Counted from the stretch's first letter, positions 13,617 to 25,634 are shown. The stretch is DNA of 64,000 nucleotides from Linnemannia schmuckeri (GCA_029449235.1 JANATG010000006.1:62001-126000), one strand, 5' to 3'. The notes: a model not told the origin generated them from the letters alone. Translations and numbers: made by a program.

Positions 13617-15815
13617 CTAGTCGTGCACAGTGAGACGCGCAAAGAACTTGTCGTCGATCGCCTTGCGCATAACCAGCACAGGGTCAATACCCGCCGCAAG
13701 GTCAGACCCGTCCAGAAACAGCTTCATCAACATTCCGCTGAATCCACTAACCATCGCAACTCCCTTCTGGTTCGCCTTTGCCGGCTTGTTTCCCCGGCTC
13801 GATCCCGCAAGGTTCCAGAATACAATCTGTGGAAGCTCATACCCTGCCGCCTCAAAGTTGCGCTTCACTACCGAATAGTTTGTAAACAACTCTGTTGGCG
13901 TCGATACCCCTTGCACCGCCTGATCAAACTCCATATCTGAAAAGATGAACATCGTCTTAACCATGTCCTCCTTTGCAAGCTTGCTTGCCACCGCCCGCTC
14001 AAGGATCAATCCAAACGCCTTCTGCAGATCCGTATTGTAGCCCCAATCCATGTTCCTCAGTGATTGCACTTGGTTGATTAGCGATCCTTCCTTGATAATG
14101 TGAATTGAAGGATCGGCCGAGAAGGTGAGGACCACTCGGTTGAACGGAGGACGGCTCAACTGGGCCAACAACAGCGACAGAGCAATCGCGACTTCCATAG
14201 GCTCGCCCGACATTGACCCAGAGACGTCGCAGATGGCAATAGTCGAGTCCATGGTCCCTGATGCAGCCAAACGATCGACATAGGACTTCCATTGCGCCTC
14301 GACGGTCTTGACTCGCAATTCCTCCCTGTCGACGCTCAGGAGGTTCGTCGCCTCGGTCACGAGCTGGTGTGGCAATAGAGCCTGGGAGGCGATGGTGGTC
14401 TCGCCTTTGGACACCGACCCGAGGTACTCGGTAAAACGTTCCTTGTCATGGGCCTCGAACCGCTCCTTGTTGTTCTTCATCGCGACGGCCGGTACCCGGT
14501 TATAGACAATCTCGTTCCAGCGATCAGACGTCATAAACGTCTCCAGAACCGGTGTCGCCTTGCGCAAGGGAACGTAATACTCTTGGCGGTAGAGCTGACG
14601 GACACGATTGACATAGGTGGCCTGGTCCTCGCCTGTAAGCTTTGTGGGGTATAAGATCTGGGCAATCGTGCTAGCAATCAAGGTCTGGTTGTCGTGGAAC
14701 TGGTTAAGACTTGGGCACCACTTGGCGGCGAGTGAGACGGACTGACCCTTCTGAAGACGAGCCTTGTCGCGAATAAGGGCATTCGCAAACAGACGTGCAA
14801 CCTCAAGATGCAGGACCCGGTAAAAGTCGTTCTCCTTGAAGGCAGCTCTGGCGCAACCCAGACGGGCCTCAATCTTGGCAAGTCGCTCCACCCTGGCCTT
14901 GACTGAGTTTTGGCGGTTTCGTTCCTCTGCTGCCTCAATTGCGCGCTTGCGGTCCTCGGGCGTTTTGGTCACCTTTGTTGTCGGCGCTTTGATCTCGGCT
15001 TGGACCTTGCCGGCATTCTGGATCCTGTGTCGGCGAGGCTTGGGTGCGACAGCGGGACGAGGCGCCTTCTTGGGCTTGGCGGGTCGTGTAGTCAGTACGA
15101 AATCGGTGCGGTCTTGACGGACCTCAAAGACAAGCCAGTTCAGCAGGTCCTTCCAGTAGCCATGATCGGGGATGTATCGCAGGTTGAAGAGGAGTGTCCG
15201 AGGGTGTTCCTGACGCAAAAAATCCATACAGTGATAAAATTCCTTGCGGTCTCCCTTGCCATGGATAATTGATCTCAGCTGGAAGATGAGACGGAGCGTG
15301 TCGAGGGGAGACTGTGTCCAGGCAGTACGGGCCAGGCGTGTAATTGTCTCGGCATCGGTACCCTTGAGGACCTCAAAGAAAAAGTCGAGACAGGCATTCT
15401 CGGTGGAGGCAAAAGTAGGCGCGCCATTCTGCGTTGCTGTCATGTTGGGGTCGGGCAGAGCTTGGGTGGCGTCGAGGAGCATGTCGACAAAGGCTGATGA
15501 GCTCGTGCAAGTAGCATCAGCAGTGGCAGTTGCAGTGGCGGACTTAGTCGAGTCCTTGAGATTCAGACCGCTCAGGTTGTTTTCTAAGGGTTCCATTAGC
15601 TTGAGGATCTCTTCGTCGTCATCGAGCATATCGTATTCCTCGTCGGTATCGTTACCGCTGTCCTGATTATTGCCCACGACCATGACGGTATCCTTATTGT
15701 TAGACTCTTGCTCCTGCTTTTCTGCAGACTTTGCGGTGGGGACGACGGGAGCCTTAAGCCGGGCCAACTTGGGAAGAGGCACGATCTGAGGGAGGGAGTA
15801 GTCCTGTCGAGGCAT
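13617..15815 (-). CDS. DUF2828 protein with a von Willebrand factor A domain
   Basis: A single exon of 732 residues. The N-terminal part is acidic and low-complexity (about residues 30-110). From about residue 130 it follows the DUF2828 family, with alpha-helical text such as LDFFFEVLKGTD and GYWKDLLNWLVFEV. The C-terminal half holds a vWA-type fold with an intact metal-binding MIDAS signature, AICDVSGSMSG (D-x-S-x-S), followed by FIFSDMEFD. The family occurs in fungi, plants and amoebae; its role is not established, although the architecture recalls TROVE/Ro-type RNA-binding proteins. It is intact with no intron, which is unusual for this window. A Lys/Arg-rich insert near residues 250-290 could be nuclear- or RNA-binding. 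Confidence 0.88.
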   Translation of the reverse strand: MPRQDYSLPQIVPLPKLARLKAPVVPTAKSAEKQEQESNNKDTVMVVGNNQDSGNDTDEEYDMLDDDEEILKLMEPLENNLSGLNLKDSTKSATATATADATCTSSSAFVDMLLDATQALPDPNMTATQNGAPTFASTENACLDFFFEVLKGTDAETITRLARTAWTQSPLDTLRLIFQLRSIIHGKGDRKEFYHCMDFLRQEHPRTLLFNLRYIPDHGYWKDLLNWLVFEVRQDRTDFVLTTRPAKPKKAPRPAVAPKPRRHRIQNAGKVQAEIKAPTTKVTKTPEDRKRAIEAAEERNRQNSVKARVERLAKIEARLGCARAAFKENDFYRVLHLEVARLFANALIRDKARLQKGQSVSLAAKWCPSLNQFHDNQTLIASTIAQILYPTKLTGEDQATYVNRVRQLYRQEYYVPLRKATPVLETFMTSDRWNEIVYNRVPAVAMKNNKERFEAHDKERFTEYLGSVSKGETTIASQALLPHQLVTEATNLLSVDREELRVKTVEAQWKSYVDRLAASGTMDSTIAICDVSGSMSGEPMEVAIALSLLLAQLSRPPFNRVVLTFSADPSIHIIKEGSLINQVQSLRNMDWGYNTDLQKAFGLILERAVASKLAKEDMVKTMFIFSDMEFDQAVQGVSTPTELFTNYSVVKRNFEAAGYELPQIVFWNLAGSSRGNKPAKANQKGVAMVSGFSGMLMKLFLDGSDLAAGIDPVLVMRKAIDDKFFARLTVHD

Positions 15816-16207
15816 AGTCGTAAATTTGCGTTGGGAGTGATTGTGAGAATGAGGAAGTGTGAGAGTGTTGGATGTTAAAAAGAAAAAATATGTTATTTAT
15901 GCATTTTTTCTTACACACTACCTCTGATCTGGTCTGGTGGCGCGGCGGTGAATACCTTTCCTGTATTGTCATAGCGCTGCATAAAGAATAAACCGCGCCT
16001 TCATACACTCCTTTAATGCTCATCTGTTTTAATAGGCCCGTTCGTTCATAACCTGCCGCAGGCGAAGGCTGAGAGGTCTAGAGCACAATTCTATGGCGAA
16101 GGTCGATAACAGCAAATAAAAAAAGATGCGCCTCCAGCTTTAGAAACCGTGAAGGAAACAACAGCAAGATAAAACGGAGGTATCTCTGAGGACAAAATGG
16201 CAAAAGT

Positions 16208-16280
16208 GTTTGTACTCGGACTTGAACCGAGGACCGTCTGTGTGTTAGACAGACGTGATAACCAACTACACCATACAAAC
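16208..16280 (-). tRNA. tRNA-Val (anticodon AAC)
   Basis: On the minus strand this 73-nt stretch folds as a cloverleaf. The acceptor stem has seven perfect pairs (GTTTGTA with TACAAAC), the D-arm is GTG/CAC, and the anticodon stem TCTGT/ACAGA holds the loop CTAACAC. The T-arm is CTCGG-TTCAAGT-CCGAG, a good B box. There is no intron. A short T run follows on the minus strand (the TTTT near 16203), weak but usable as a Pol III terminator. Confidence 0.93.
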
Positions 16281-16385
16281 TTGCTAATCAGTCGATATAT
16301 GTAATTTTTAGTAATAATTATATTAATAATATTTTACGTCACGTGAAGTCACGGGATTTGACGCGCTCCAAAAAAAGTCGTGCGC

Positions 16386-16836
16386 TGAAGCTTACAGCGG
16401 CGCCAGATGCAGGGCGGGCGAGCCCACCAAGTTGGTAAAGCTTCCCCCTCTCAGCGCGAGGGTCGTGGGTTCAGACCTACGAAGATACGCTCAATTAGGA
16501 TTTGACGGTATTGCGCTAGTCTCCCCTGTCCAGGAGGCCTGAGATGAAATAGTTCTCAGACGCACACAAGTGCATGGACAGAGTGAGTATGCCCACTATA
16601 TGGCTACGTTACTATGGTGATGAGCCAGTCGGAATGCCGTGTGGAGCCTGCCAACAACGGCGGACCGCTTAGACCAACCTTTCCAGTGCTCAAGTACATT
16701 CTGTCGGGTAACCGGCTTCCTGCACAAGCATACTAAAATGCCTCTGTGCAAAATAAGCACGCACCTAGTTAAGACTTAGATTAAAAAAAAATATCGTGTA
16801 CTGCACAGATAGGCCATGTCAGAGGCAATTCTAGAA

Positions 16837-16876
<40 letters not shown>

Positions 16877-17659
16877 GCCAGATGCCAAGGCCGGTCCCCA
16901 TACACTGGCAGTCCCCCTCGGATGCGGATCATGTTCGGGGATTCTCTTCTATCGGTGGAGCTCGAGCCGTGCACAGCGGTAGTCCTGCTCCCGATCGTGA
17001 TGAGAATCCCAAGTGGAGTGTCTCGGACCTCCTCCGCGGCATCACCCCCAAGGGTATGTTAACTGAATGGTCCGCGGTTTTCCGGACCCCACAGTCCATC
17101 GCCAAGACGGTTTTGATAGGTTTGTTGGCTACCTGGAGGCGCAGACTTCGGAGTTGATATGGAAGCCTCGGTGCTCCGCGACGATCGCGTAGGAGCAGAC
17201 ACAAGGCATCTCCGTCAAGAATAAGACCTCCAAGTACACAGGTCCCCGAGGTGACTGGAGTCAGGGATACGGCTACATCACCCGAGATGGTTTTTGCCCG
17301 TGTGGCGCTTCGCTAGCCACACATGAGAATGGGCGCTGCCCTGGAGCGTCCATGGATCCATGCGCGGCCGATGAGCGGTTGCTGGATGGTTTGTTGGGAA
17401 GGAGGAGATTGTCATTAATGGAGAGGATGGGAAGAATTCCTTTTCTTCGTGTTTAGTTTTATTTTCTTCTATTGAAGCTGTGAGGAGCAGCGGCAATTGT
17501 TGCGCAGAGCCAGGTTGTGGACCGGACTGCGACTGGTGGATGGCTCTTGGAAGAGTTTGGTATGTAGCTCCTTTCACTATCGAATGCCTTTCTTGGGCTT
17601 TTCACTGGAGAAATAAAATTGCGTACGAAAAAAAAAAAAAAAAAATGAAGCTTACAGCG
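16386..17659 (+). mobile_element. 5'-truncated LINE insertion (copy 1) with target duplication, interrupted by a SINE
   Basis: A 14-bp direct repeat, TGAAGCTTACAGCG, lies at 16386-16399 and again at 17646-17659. It flanks a block that ends in an 18-A tail (17628-17645), which is the signature of target-primed reverse transcription. The LINE part is 16400-16410 plus 16886-17645. In translation it matches the C-terminal end of a non-LTR retrotransposon ORF2, including a CCHC-type knuckle (CPCGASLATHENGRC) and ITRDGF upstream of it. The frame is broken by stops, so it is a dead copy. The 3' untranslated part ends in AGAAATAAAATTG. Confidence 0.75.
16411..16873 (+). mobile_element. tRNA-derived SINE, nested in the LINE
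   Basis: About 460 bp, ending in a 35-A tail (16839-16873). It is flanked by a 12-bp direct repeat, GGCGCCAGATGC, at 16399-16410 and 16874-16885. The head (about 16411-16490) looks like a decayed tRNA: a D-arm-like stretch with AGTTGGTAAAGC (A box), an anticodon-like stem CCCTC/GAGGG around a seven-base loop containing AGC (so perhaps from tRNA-Ala), and GTGGGTTCAGACC as a degenerate B box. There is no coding potential. The body resembles nothing I can name. Confidence 0.65.
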
Positions 17660-18300
17660 TACGAAACAAGACCCCACAGTCCATTGCCAAGACGGTCCTT
17701 CACAAGTCTATTGGCTACCTGGAGACGCAGGCCTCAGAGCTGATATGGAAAACCCGATGCTCCACGACGATCGCGTGGGAGCAGATGCAAGGTATCTCTG
17801 CCAAGGACAAAACATCCAAATACACCGGCGCCCGAGGTGACTGGAGTCGAGGATACGGTTACATCACGCGTGATGGGTTCTGCCCGTGTGGCGCTTCGCT
17901 AGCCACACATAAGGATCGAACCTGCCCTGGAGCGACCAAGGAACCATGCGCAGCTGATGAGCGGCTGTTGGATAGTCTGTTGGGAAGGAGGAAGTTGTAT
18001 TGATGGAGAGGATGGGAAGAATCCCCTTCATTCGTATCTAGTTTTATTTTGTCTTCCGTTTTTGCTGTGAAGAGCAGCGACAATTGTTGCGCAGAGCCAG
18101 GCTCCGGGTCGGACTGTGACTGGCGGATGGTGTACTAGAGAGTTTGGTCTGTGGTTCCCTTTACTTCCAAATGCCTCCTTTGTACTGTTTGTCAGAGAAA
18201 TAAAATTGTGCGCAGAGTCAGGTTCCAAACCGGAGAGTTTGGTATGTAGTTCTCTTTTACTCTCAAAAGTCTCCTTTGGGCTTTTTACCAAATAATTACA
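17660..18300 (+). mobile_element. Second LINE 3' end (copy 2) plus a fragment of a third
   Basis: 17672-18211 is a diverged copy of 17085-17620 in the same orientation. Its frame is better preserved: an open stretch ending at 18003 carries GDWSRGYGYITRDGF and then CPCGASLATHKDRTCPG, a CCHC zinc knuckle of the type found at the end of non-LTR ORF2 proteins. It is truncated at its 5' end and has no long A tail. From 18212 to about 18300 a short third piece repeats the last part of the 3' UTR (starting CGCAGAGTCAGG). I find no reverse transcriptase domain, so none of these copies can move alone. Confidence 0.7.
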
Positions 18301-19909
18301 TCACGACGACTTACTTATATCCTGATGATCAAAAAAAGTTACATGGGGATGGATGGGTGGAGGCGTTTGAACGTTGGTTGATACGACGAGGGATTGTCGG
18401 CACACAATACCATCTCAATTGCATGCCTAAACGATGTTCATGCGCCACTCCCAAATGAAGCGAGCATGCTTGGTTTCGCTGAGAAAACATCCCATGCAGC
18501 AGTTTTAGCTTTTCTAGTGAAGCAATTGAAGTAATTATCATTTTGAGACGGATAGTAAGCCCTTTTTTCTTTAGGAATGTAGCTATTCTTTTATTTTCCT
18601 GGCATTGGATGTTCCGCGAAGCGAAAATAGTCCAGATTCGACCTAGGTAAAGCAAGCGAGTGCAGTGGCGACAAATACAAATGTCACCCTCGTTTTTTTT
18701 CTTTGATTCGAGTGTGATTCTGATTTTATCCTCAAAAGAAGGGACATATATGCCAGGGGTTTGTCGTGTGAGGAGGAACAGTTTGGTGTAATCAGAAAAG
18801 CGCAATGATTTTCTAGGGGTTATATTGACAGAAGGAGAGAGTGTGTGTGGTTGAAGATGGAAGAAAGGGAGAAGAGGGAAAGCAGAGAAATAAGCACACT
18901 CGGACATGTAGTGGTGACAGAGTGCATGGCATTTCTTCACTGGGGAACAAGAAAAAAAAAAAAAAAAAGGGTTTGAAGAGGAGCGTGAAGTCGTGGGGGC
19001 AGTTAACACCGGAAGTGTTTCCTTCATACCATGTCGCCAACGGAGTGGATAGGTACCATTGACTCGATTGATGGCAATGGTCTAAGGTCAGTTATCCATG
19101 GCTTCTAATTTAATCCTTATAGGAATTCCAACCTGTATATGTGGATATGGTTGAGCGTACCTTATGTGCCCTTCTCCCTTTCAGCGTTGGCTTTTATTTA
19201 TTTTTGTTTGCCACCTTTTCCTACTCTTTCTCTTCACTTTATAATTCGTCGTCTTGTTTTCCTTCCCTTTCTTATTTCTCCCTCCCTCTCTTTCTCTCAC
19301 TCTTTCTCCCTCATCCCACTCCCACTCAACACTCTCTCACATTCATCAAGCACATTCATCACATCTTCTCATCCTCGACTTTAGACTCTACACCATCACC
19401 TTCACTCCTACTTTATTTCACACTCCGGTAGCACTTAATCTCATTCATTCATTCATTCTCTGCTCTCCTCTCGCATTCCTTGCCTGGTCACTCTCTCTTC
19501 TGCTTGCTTCTCTCGCTCTCTCACTCTCACTTCACCTGCACACAACCGCTTGTCCTTGCTTCTTCCTTCCTTGGCTCCCTTCCTTTGCTTCCTTCGTTTA
19601 CTGTGGCTTGCAGGAAGGCGCACATAACTACACTACAGCCTACTCCTACCACACAATAGAACAAACTCGCAACACTTCTTCTTCCTGTCACTTCCCGCCT
19701 TCCCCTCTTCCTTCCTTCTCTCTTCTCTGATACTTTTGCCACCAAACTTCATCCTTCACATACACACTCACATACACACTTTCTCTTTATCTCTCTCTCT
19801 CTTTTTTCTTCTTCTTCTTCTTCTTCTCCTTCTTCTTCTCTTCTTCTCTTCGCAAACAAGATCCACCGCCCACTAACCTCTATAATCCACAGAGACACAC
19901 ACAGCAAAG
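18301..19909. other. Intergenic region and CT-rich leader of muskelin
   Basis: This 1.6-kb region has no supported gene. An A run (about 18950-18968) may be another retroelement tail. From about 19180 to 19860 the plus strand is strongly pyrimidine-rich, ending in long CTT/CT runs (19790-19850), as is common just upstream of fungal transcription starts. The muskelin ATG follows about 60 bp later. Confidence 0.5.
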
Positions 19910-22900
19910 ATGATGCTCCATCCTGGCTCACAGGCTGCTGCTGGCCTGACCTACACCCCTACCCCTTCTACAACAGCAAGGAGAGGTGGCAAACAGACAA
20001 CCAAAGATTCTACTCTTACGAACAATAACAGCAACAACTCAGCCACTACTCCAGCATCCATTGCTGCAGCCAACAGGAAGCAGGGCGACTACCTCACCGC
20101 CCTCGCTATCATGCGTCCCTGTGTTCTGGACTATGATGTCCACTCTTGCTCGTCCTACTCTGCCTCGTATCTCCCAGAGAACATCAAAACCAACAACCCC
20201 CAGGACCAGTCTTCCCGCTGGTCCTCAGGATCCAACAACCAGATGCAGTATATCATGATCAAGCTCAAGTCCATGGCTATCGCTCGTATGTTTATGTTTT
20301 TATTTTTTTTTTCATTTGGTGTTTTGGGTGGTTGGTGCTTTGAACTATATATGTGCTGTGATAAATATGGTTCAAAGTACTTGCTTGCTTTTACCTCATT
20401 CCTACTTGGACACTGGCACTACATGAAAAAGTATCTTTGTATGAGTGTGTTCATGCAAATAGTCTCGATCACTTTTCCTGTGCTCTTTGCAACCAGATCT
20501 ACAAGACACAGCAACATTAACAGCAGCACCAACAATAACAACAATGCAGCAATAACATAACATTGACGAAAAAGGGCGCCGAAATATTGATCTTATCACT
20601 CTCACGCACTATCTTCTTTCTCTTCTCATCTCTCATGGCTCTTGTTTCTTCTTGTTCTGTTTATTAAAAATACGTTCATCCTTTTTCTCTCCCTCCGCTT
20701 CCCGCCCCTTCTTGTCTCTTGTTCTCGTTGTTATAGATACCATTACATTTGGAAAGTACCACAAGGTGCATGTCTGTAATCTCAAAGAGTTCAAGGTGTT
20801 TGGTGGTCTGACGACTTCCAATATGACCGAACTTTTGCATACTGGTGAGTTGCCGAATGAGCCATTGCGTCCCTTTCTCTTTTGCCCTCTCTCTTTCTAT
20901 TTACTCTTACCCTCTCCCATGCCTCCTACTCTTGACTCCTACTCTTCCCTCCTTCTCTCCCCCTCCCCCTTCTTCTCCTTCTTCTTACCCTCATTCTCCT
21001 TACACTCTTCTGTAATCACTCCACACGATCTACCTTTGGTTACATGATCACCATTTGTTTATTGGCCCTTCAAAAATTCAACCTTACTGCATATGGTAGT
21101 GGTGTATGGATGTACGATGTAGCATTCAGATCGCGTCCGTTTTCCCAAGTGGATAAGAACAGGCAAATTGCAGTTTGAGCAACGCGCAGGTGGAAGCTGC
21201 AGCCATTAGACCAACTGGCGAAACAAGAGGAGGGAACAAATAGACCGTTCCATACTGGAATATCTTGAACCATGGTGTTCTGCTCCTTCCAACAACTACA
21301 ACCACAACATCAAAGATAATCGATCAATGCATCTTTCCGTCGGAAAAATCACACACAAGGGTACTCCAGTGGATCGATCATTGATGCAAGGAGATCGTGT
21401 CATGACCCCAGAAACGGGAAACCAAGGAGGTGCGTCATGGACACTTATTTGATATTGTCCAAAGAAAGTTTTCCCAGGAGCGTCACTGGATGAAAACAAT
21501 GGGGAATTCAGGAGTAGCATTATATCCCAGGAGGCAAGGAGGAGTAAGAGAAGGAGACTGGGATGATTTGAGAAGGGCTGACATGAACGCCTCTCTTTAC
21601 AGCTCAGCAATTGGAGACAAAACAAAACAAACAAACAAACAAACAAACAAACAAGTGCAAAAAATGCAATGCCCATTCACATCCACACCTCAATGTCGTG
21701 ACACCATACCATAACCATCCGTTGTGCGCGCATTTCCACTTACACTTGACTACAAAAATTGCTGTGCACTGGGCAGCTGAGCCCATCCTGTCTTTAAAGT
21801 ACAAGTCTAACTCCGATGGTTTCTGTTGGTTGGTTTGCACTCTGTAATTGGCTTCATTTTTAGGATTGAGGAACGACCATGAGCCAGAAACATTCCTTCT
21901 CAAGCACAAGACAAACTCTGTGGTGTTCCCTTGCCAATACATCAAGATTGTGCCGCTGATGGCCTGGGGGGCCAACTTTAATTTTAGTGTTTGGCATGTT
22001 GAGGTCAAAGGCATCCCGGACACAGAGCTGGTGCAGGAAACCTACTTTCAATACATCAACGTAAGCAACTGCAATGGCGTATTTTGTTTCTCCGTGGCAA
22101 CTTGATTCAGCAAGGGATAGATCTGCATAGATATTAACCACTCTTGCTGTTTATCCTCTCATTCTTGATATGTCGCAGTTCAGGGAAACAGAGTCAGTTC
22201 GATTGTGCCTCAAGCATTTTCGGCAGCGCAAGCTATTTGATGCATTCAAAGCACTTCAGGAGCGCACTCACATACAGCTGGAGGACCCCTTATTGACAAA
22301 ACTGCATCAGGAACTCGTCCTTCGTGGCAACTTTAAACGCGCAGAGGAACTTATTGCCGAGGCTGCAGAGCGTGGACTATTTGACGAGTACATTCAGACA
22401 TACGACTACAAGCCTATTTGGAAGAGACTTCGGTCCAACAGCCACCGCCAGGGCGTTCATCACCATCATCACTCTCACCTGTCACCTCATCCAGAGGACA
22501 GCCCACGACATCGTGGAGGACACCAGATGTGCATTGATACAAAGGGAGGCTATGTATACCTAATGGGAGGATGGGATGGCGCTCGCGATCTAGCCGACTT
22601 TTGGGCATATCATATTTCCTCGCAGACATGGATTCTCATCTCAGCCGACACATCATTGTAAGTGATCGGTAAGGAACTCCCAAGTATCATTTTTGACGGA
22701 ACCAAATCTGACGCTGTCAACTGTTGAATATTTTTACCATGTAACAGACAAGGAGGCCCTACTGCGCGGTCTTGCCATAAGATTTGCTACAGTCCTCAGC
22801 ACCAGGCACTATTCCTTCTAGGAAAGTACGTCGACCCTGACAACAGGAGCAAGGTTGACTTGTGTTCCGATTTTTGGCGATTTGACATTGACCCATCATC

Positions 22901-25634
22901 ACCTCCTCATGGTCGCTGGACAAAGATCTGCGGCAACACTGCGGTAAGTCATTCATTCACATTGAAATCTGAGTATACACGAAGAGTAGCACGGCATGGA
23001 TAGGTAATTAATAACAAAAACAACTTTAATCGTTACACCTTAATAGGTGATGAATGGTCCGGAGCTGATTTACGACCATCAGATGTGCCTCGATCCAGTC
23101 TCTCAGACACTCTATGTCTTTGGCGGAAGAGTGGTTCATTTGGACAAAAATGTCCAGCACTACAGTGGTCTGTATTCATATCACATCCCTTCTGGCCTCT
23201 GGAAACTTCTTCGAGCAGACGGACACGCCGCCCCGAAGCAGGATGGCACGACTGTATTGCGGTCACGTATCGGGCACTCAATGCTCTACGACGAGACTAT
23301 GCGCAGTCTTGTTATTTTTGCCGGTCAGATGAACAAGGACTACCTTTCGGACTTTTACGTTTACGACATTGCCGCAGATCGGGTGATTGAGGTTTGCAAG
23401 GACTACAACAAGCAAGGAGGTCCTGAGGCAGGATTCACACAGCGAGCCACAATTTCCTCAAGAGGACGAGAGATCTATGTCTTGTCTGGCTTGGTCAAGG
23501 ACAGGGCGCTTGGAGCAGAGACGGTTAAGAACAGCTTTTGGGTGTTCAAGCTACCTGGGCAGGACCAAATGGATGCAATCCGCGATGTGCAGTATGCTTT
23601 GGCGAATGCAAGGACGTCAGGGTCGATTGGTTCTCTCAAGAGCATAATGAGCCATGGTCGACAACTGTCGGAGCATTTTGAGCAAGATGTTGACCGCGCT
23701 GATGGAATCTCGCACTCCGGCTCTACACGCAGAAAGATTGGGGATGACGATGGTCATGGCCGTCGTGATCTAGATCGAAGGAGCTCTGGACGCACCAGTG
23801 GAACAGGACACGAGTCACCATCGACAGCCGACATGACATTTTCAGGCCGAGATACGTTTTCAACAAGGACGATGCAGACAAGAAGTTCAAGTGCAGGAGG
23901 AGCAGGAAGTAGAAACAAGCGGACGAATAGCACGAGAGCGGGGTCACCCCCTTCTTTCCATCCAGCTAGGGCAAACAACGATCTAGTGGGCCCTTACTCG
24001 ACTAGCCATGGGGTGGCGCCAAATGGACGAGAAGGAGCAGTTTCTGGTATTTCATCAGCAAACTCCATCCCGAGTATGCATCGTCGGCCGTCTCTCTCAA
24101 GAACTCGTCCTGATGATCCTACTGAACCCATGTCATTAGCCTATGTCCTTAGTGACCAAGGTTCTTGGCAAAAGATCTTTCAGAACTCGAGCCCAGAATT
24201 GGGCGAGCCCAGCGAGCCCGAGCCGGCACCTCGCTATGCTCACCAGCTTGTCTATGATGACATCAACGAAGTCCAGTATCTCTTTGGCGGTAATCCAGGA
24301 GAGCAGGGCAACATGAGCAAGCGACTTGATGACTTTTGGGAACTTCGACTTTACAGGTAACCATTTGCCTCTCTTCGCTATTTAATCTATCCGTGCGAAG
24401 GTGTTATACGGTGGGTTGACCCACCAGTTCTTTTTTTTTCTCAACTTTTGAACTTAGACCGACGCCTGAACAGATTGTGAGAAAGGCCAAATATTTCCTT
24501 CGGACACAGCAGTTTAAGGAATTATGCCAACGGCCAGAAACATCCGTTCTCACGAGCACAACATCGGCCAGTTTGTCAACACCACCACGGCCAAATGGGT
24601 CTCCTTCCAACCGGCGGAACAGTCATCGATCAACCCACTCCGGCACTGGACTGATCCAGCGAGGAACCCCAGAACACCACGATCAGTCCCAGCGGGCACT
24701 TAACTTCCTCAGGACTGAGCTCAGTGTAGTGGTTGACCAGACCAACAAGGCTGAGAGCGAGGATTTTAAGGCCCTCATCCGCGGTTTGCTGCTTGGAGCC
24801 TTTTCGCCCGCAGCAGGACTATCATCGTCCCTGTCGAAATCTCAAAAGCCATCATTCGCCTTCACGGGCACGCGGATCAACCACGCTGTAGGAAGTTTGG
24901 GCAACCCTCTGAGAACGACTGTCTTATTGGCACCCTCTCCGATTTCGTCACCCTCAATCAACAGCACGCGGTTGATGCTCTCGTCTCCCAATCCTTCAGG
25001 AGGCCAACACAACCACAACCACCACAGCACAACATCTGGAACAAGACCCTTCCTTGCATCCCCTGACAGCAGTAACAGGAGTGGACCCGTATTCGATAGG
25101 AACGAGCAGCAGATTGATGAAAATGGACAGGATGCTGACCGAGAGGATGAAGATTCGCCGATGCAGGACTCCCATTTACCACTCGAACCCAACCGGACTC
25201 CTCGTTCGTCTCGACAAAAAGGAGGATCGACAAGAACTGCTGCTGCTTGCGGTATTATTAGCGGAGAGGATTTGGATCTCAAGGGATTGGATCATAATGG
25301 CGACCAAATCCAGCTTCCGTCCTCTAGCAATCAACAGGATAAAAGTTCAGACAATCTCTCTGCCAGTGAAAGGAGTGACCAGGACAACTCGAGCGACACT
25401 GGAACCGCGATGGACGAAGATATCGACGAGGACCACAGCGATGACAATGGTCATGACGACTACAACGACGACGATGACGACGAGTACCAGGACATTGACT
25501 TGGACGACCAGGATCCGGTCATGAAAGGGTTCTTCCGCGACCGCACGCTGTTGTACGAGCAACTCCTCGAGTTCTTTGCTGAGGATGTCAAACAGCCCAA
25601 GGGGGACCTGACCGACCTCGTCAAAGTTGGCTAA
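19910..25634 (+). CDS. MKLN1: Muskelin (discoidin-like domain, LisH/CTLH region, kelch repeats); CTLH/GID ubiquitin-ligase subunit
   Basis: Seven exons (19910-20285, 20737-20844, 21864-22060, 22179-22657, 22748-22943, 23047-24356, 24458-25634) join without a frame break to 1280 residues. Muskelin is a substrate-side subunit of the CTLH (GID) E3 ligase in animals. The N-terminal discoidin-type domain shows ITFGKYHKVHVCNLKEFKVF and then FPCQYIKIVPL. The segment VRLCLKHFRQRKLFDAFKAL corresponds to the LisH/CTLH part. Kelch repeats follow: VYLMGGWDGARDLADFW, LYVFGGRV, HSMLYDETMRSLVIFAG, and a last blade at VQYLFGGNPGEQ. An insert of about 230 low-complexity residues interrupts the last kelch blades. 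The C-terminus ends in an acidic tail after a helical region containing YFLRTQQFKELC. It is longer than human muskelin (about 735) because of these inserts and a Ser/Thr/Asn-rich N-terminal extension. Confidence 0.93.
20845..21863 (+). other. Unusually long muskelin intron 2
   Basis: This intron is 1019 nt, against 80-450 nt for the gene's other introns. Its first part is a pyrimidine-rich stretch; the rest includes an (AAAC)n microsatellite (about 21622-21653). I recognise no transposon or coding sequence in it. The splice sites (GTGAGT ... TTTTTAG) are good, and joining them restores the conserved muskelin text MTELLHTGLRND. Confidence 0.75.

Noticed and set aside
18212..18300. A third full LINE copy
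   Set aside because: Only about 90 bp of the 3' UTR is repeated, so it is listed as a fragment.
18600..18640. Possible tRNA B box (GATTCGACCTAGG) downstream of the LINE copies
   Set aside because: No A box or cloverleaf can be built around it.
18329..19027. 232-codon minus-strand open frame
   Set aside because: Low-complexity T/C-rich translation with poly-Phe, overlapping retroelement debris and the muskelin upstream region; no family resemblance.
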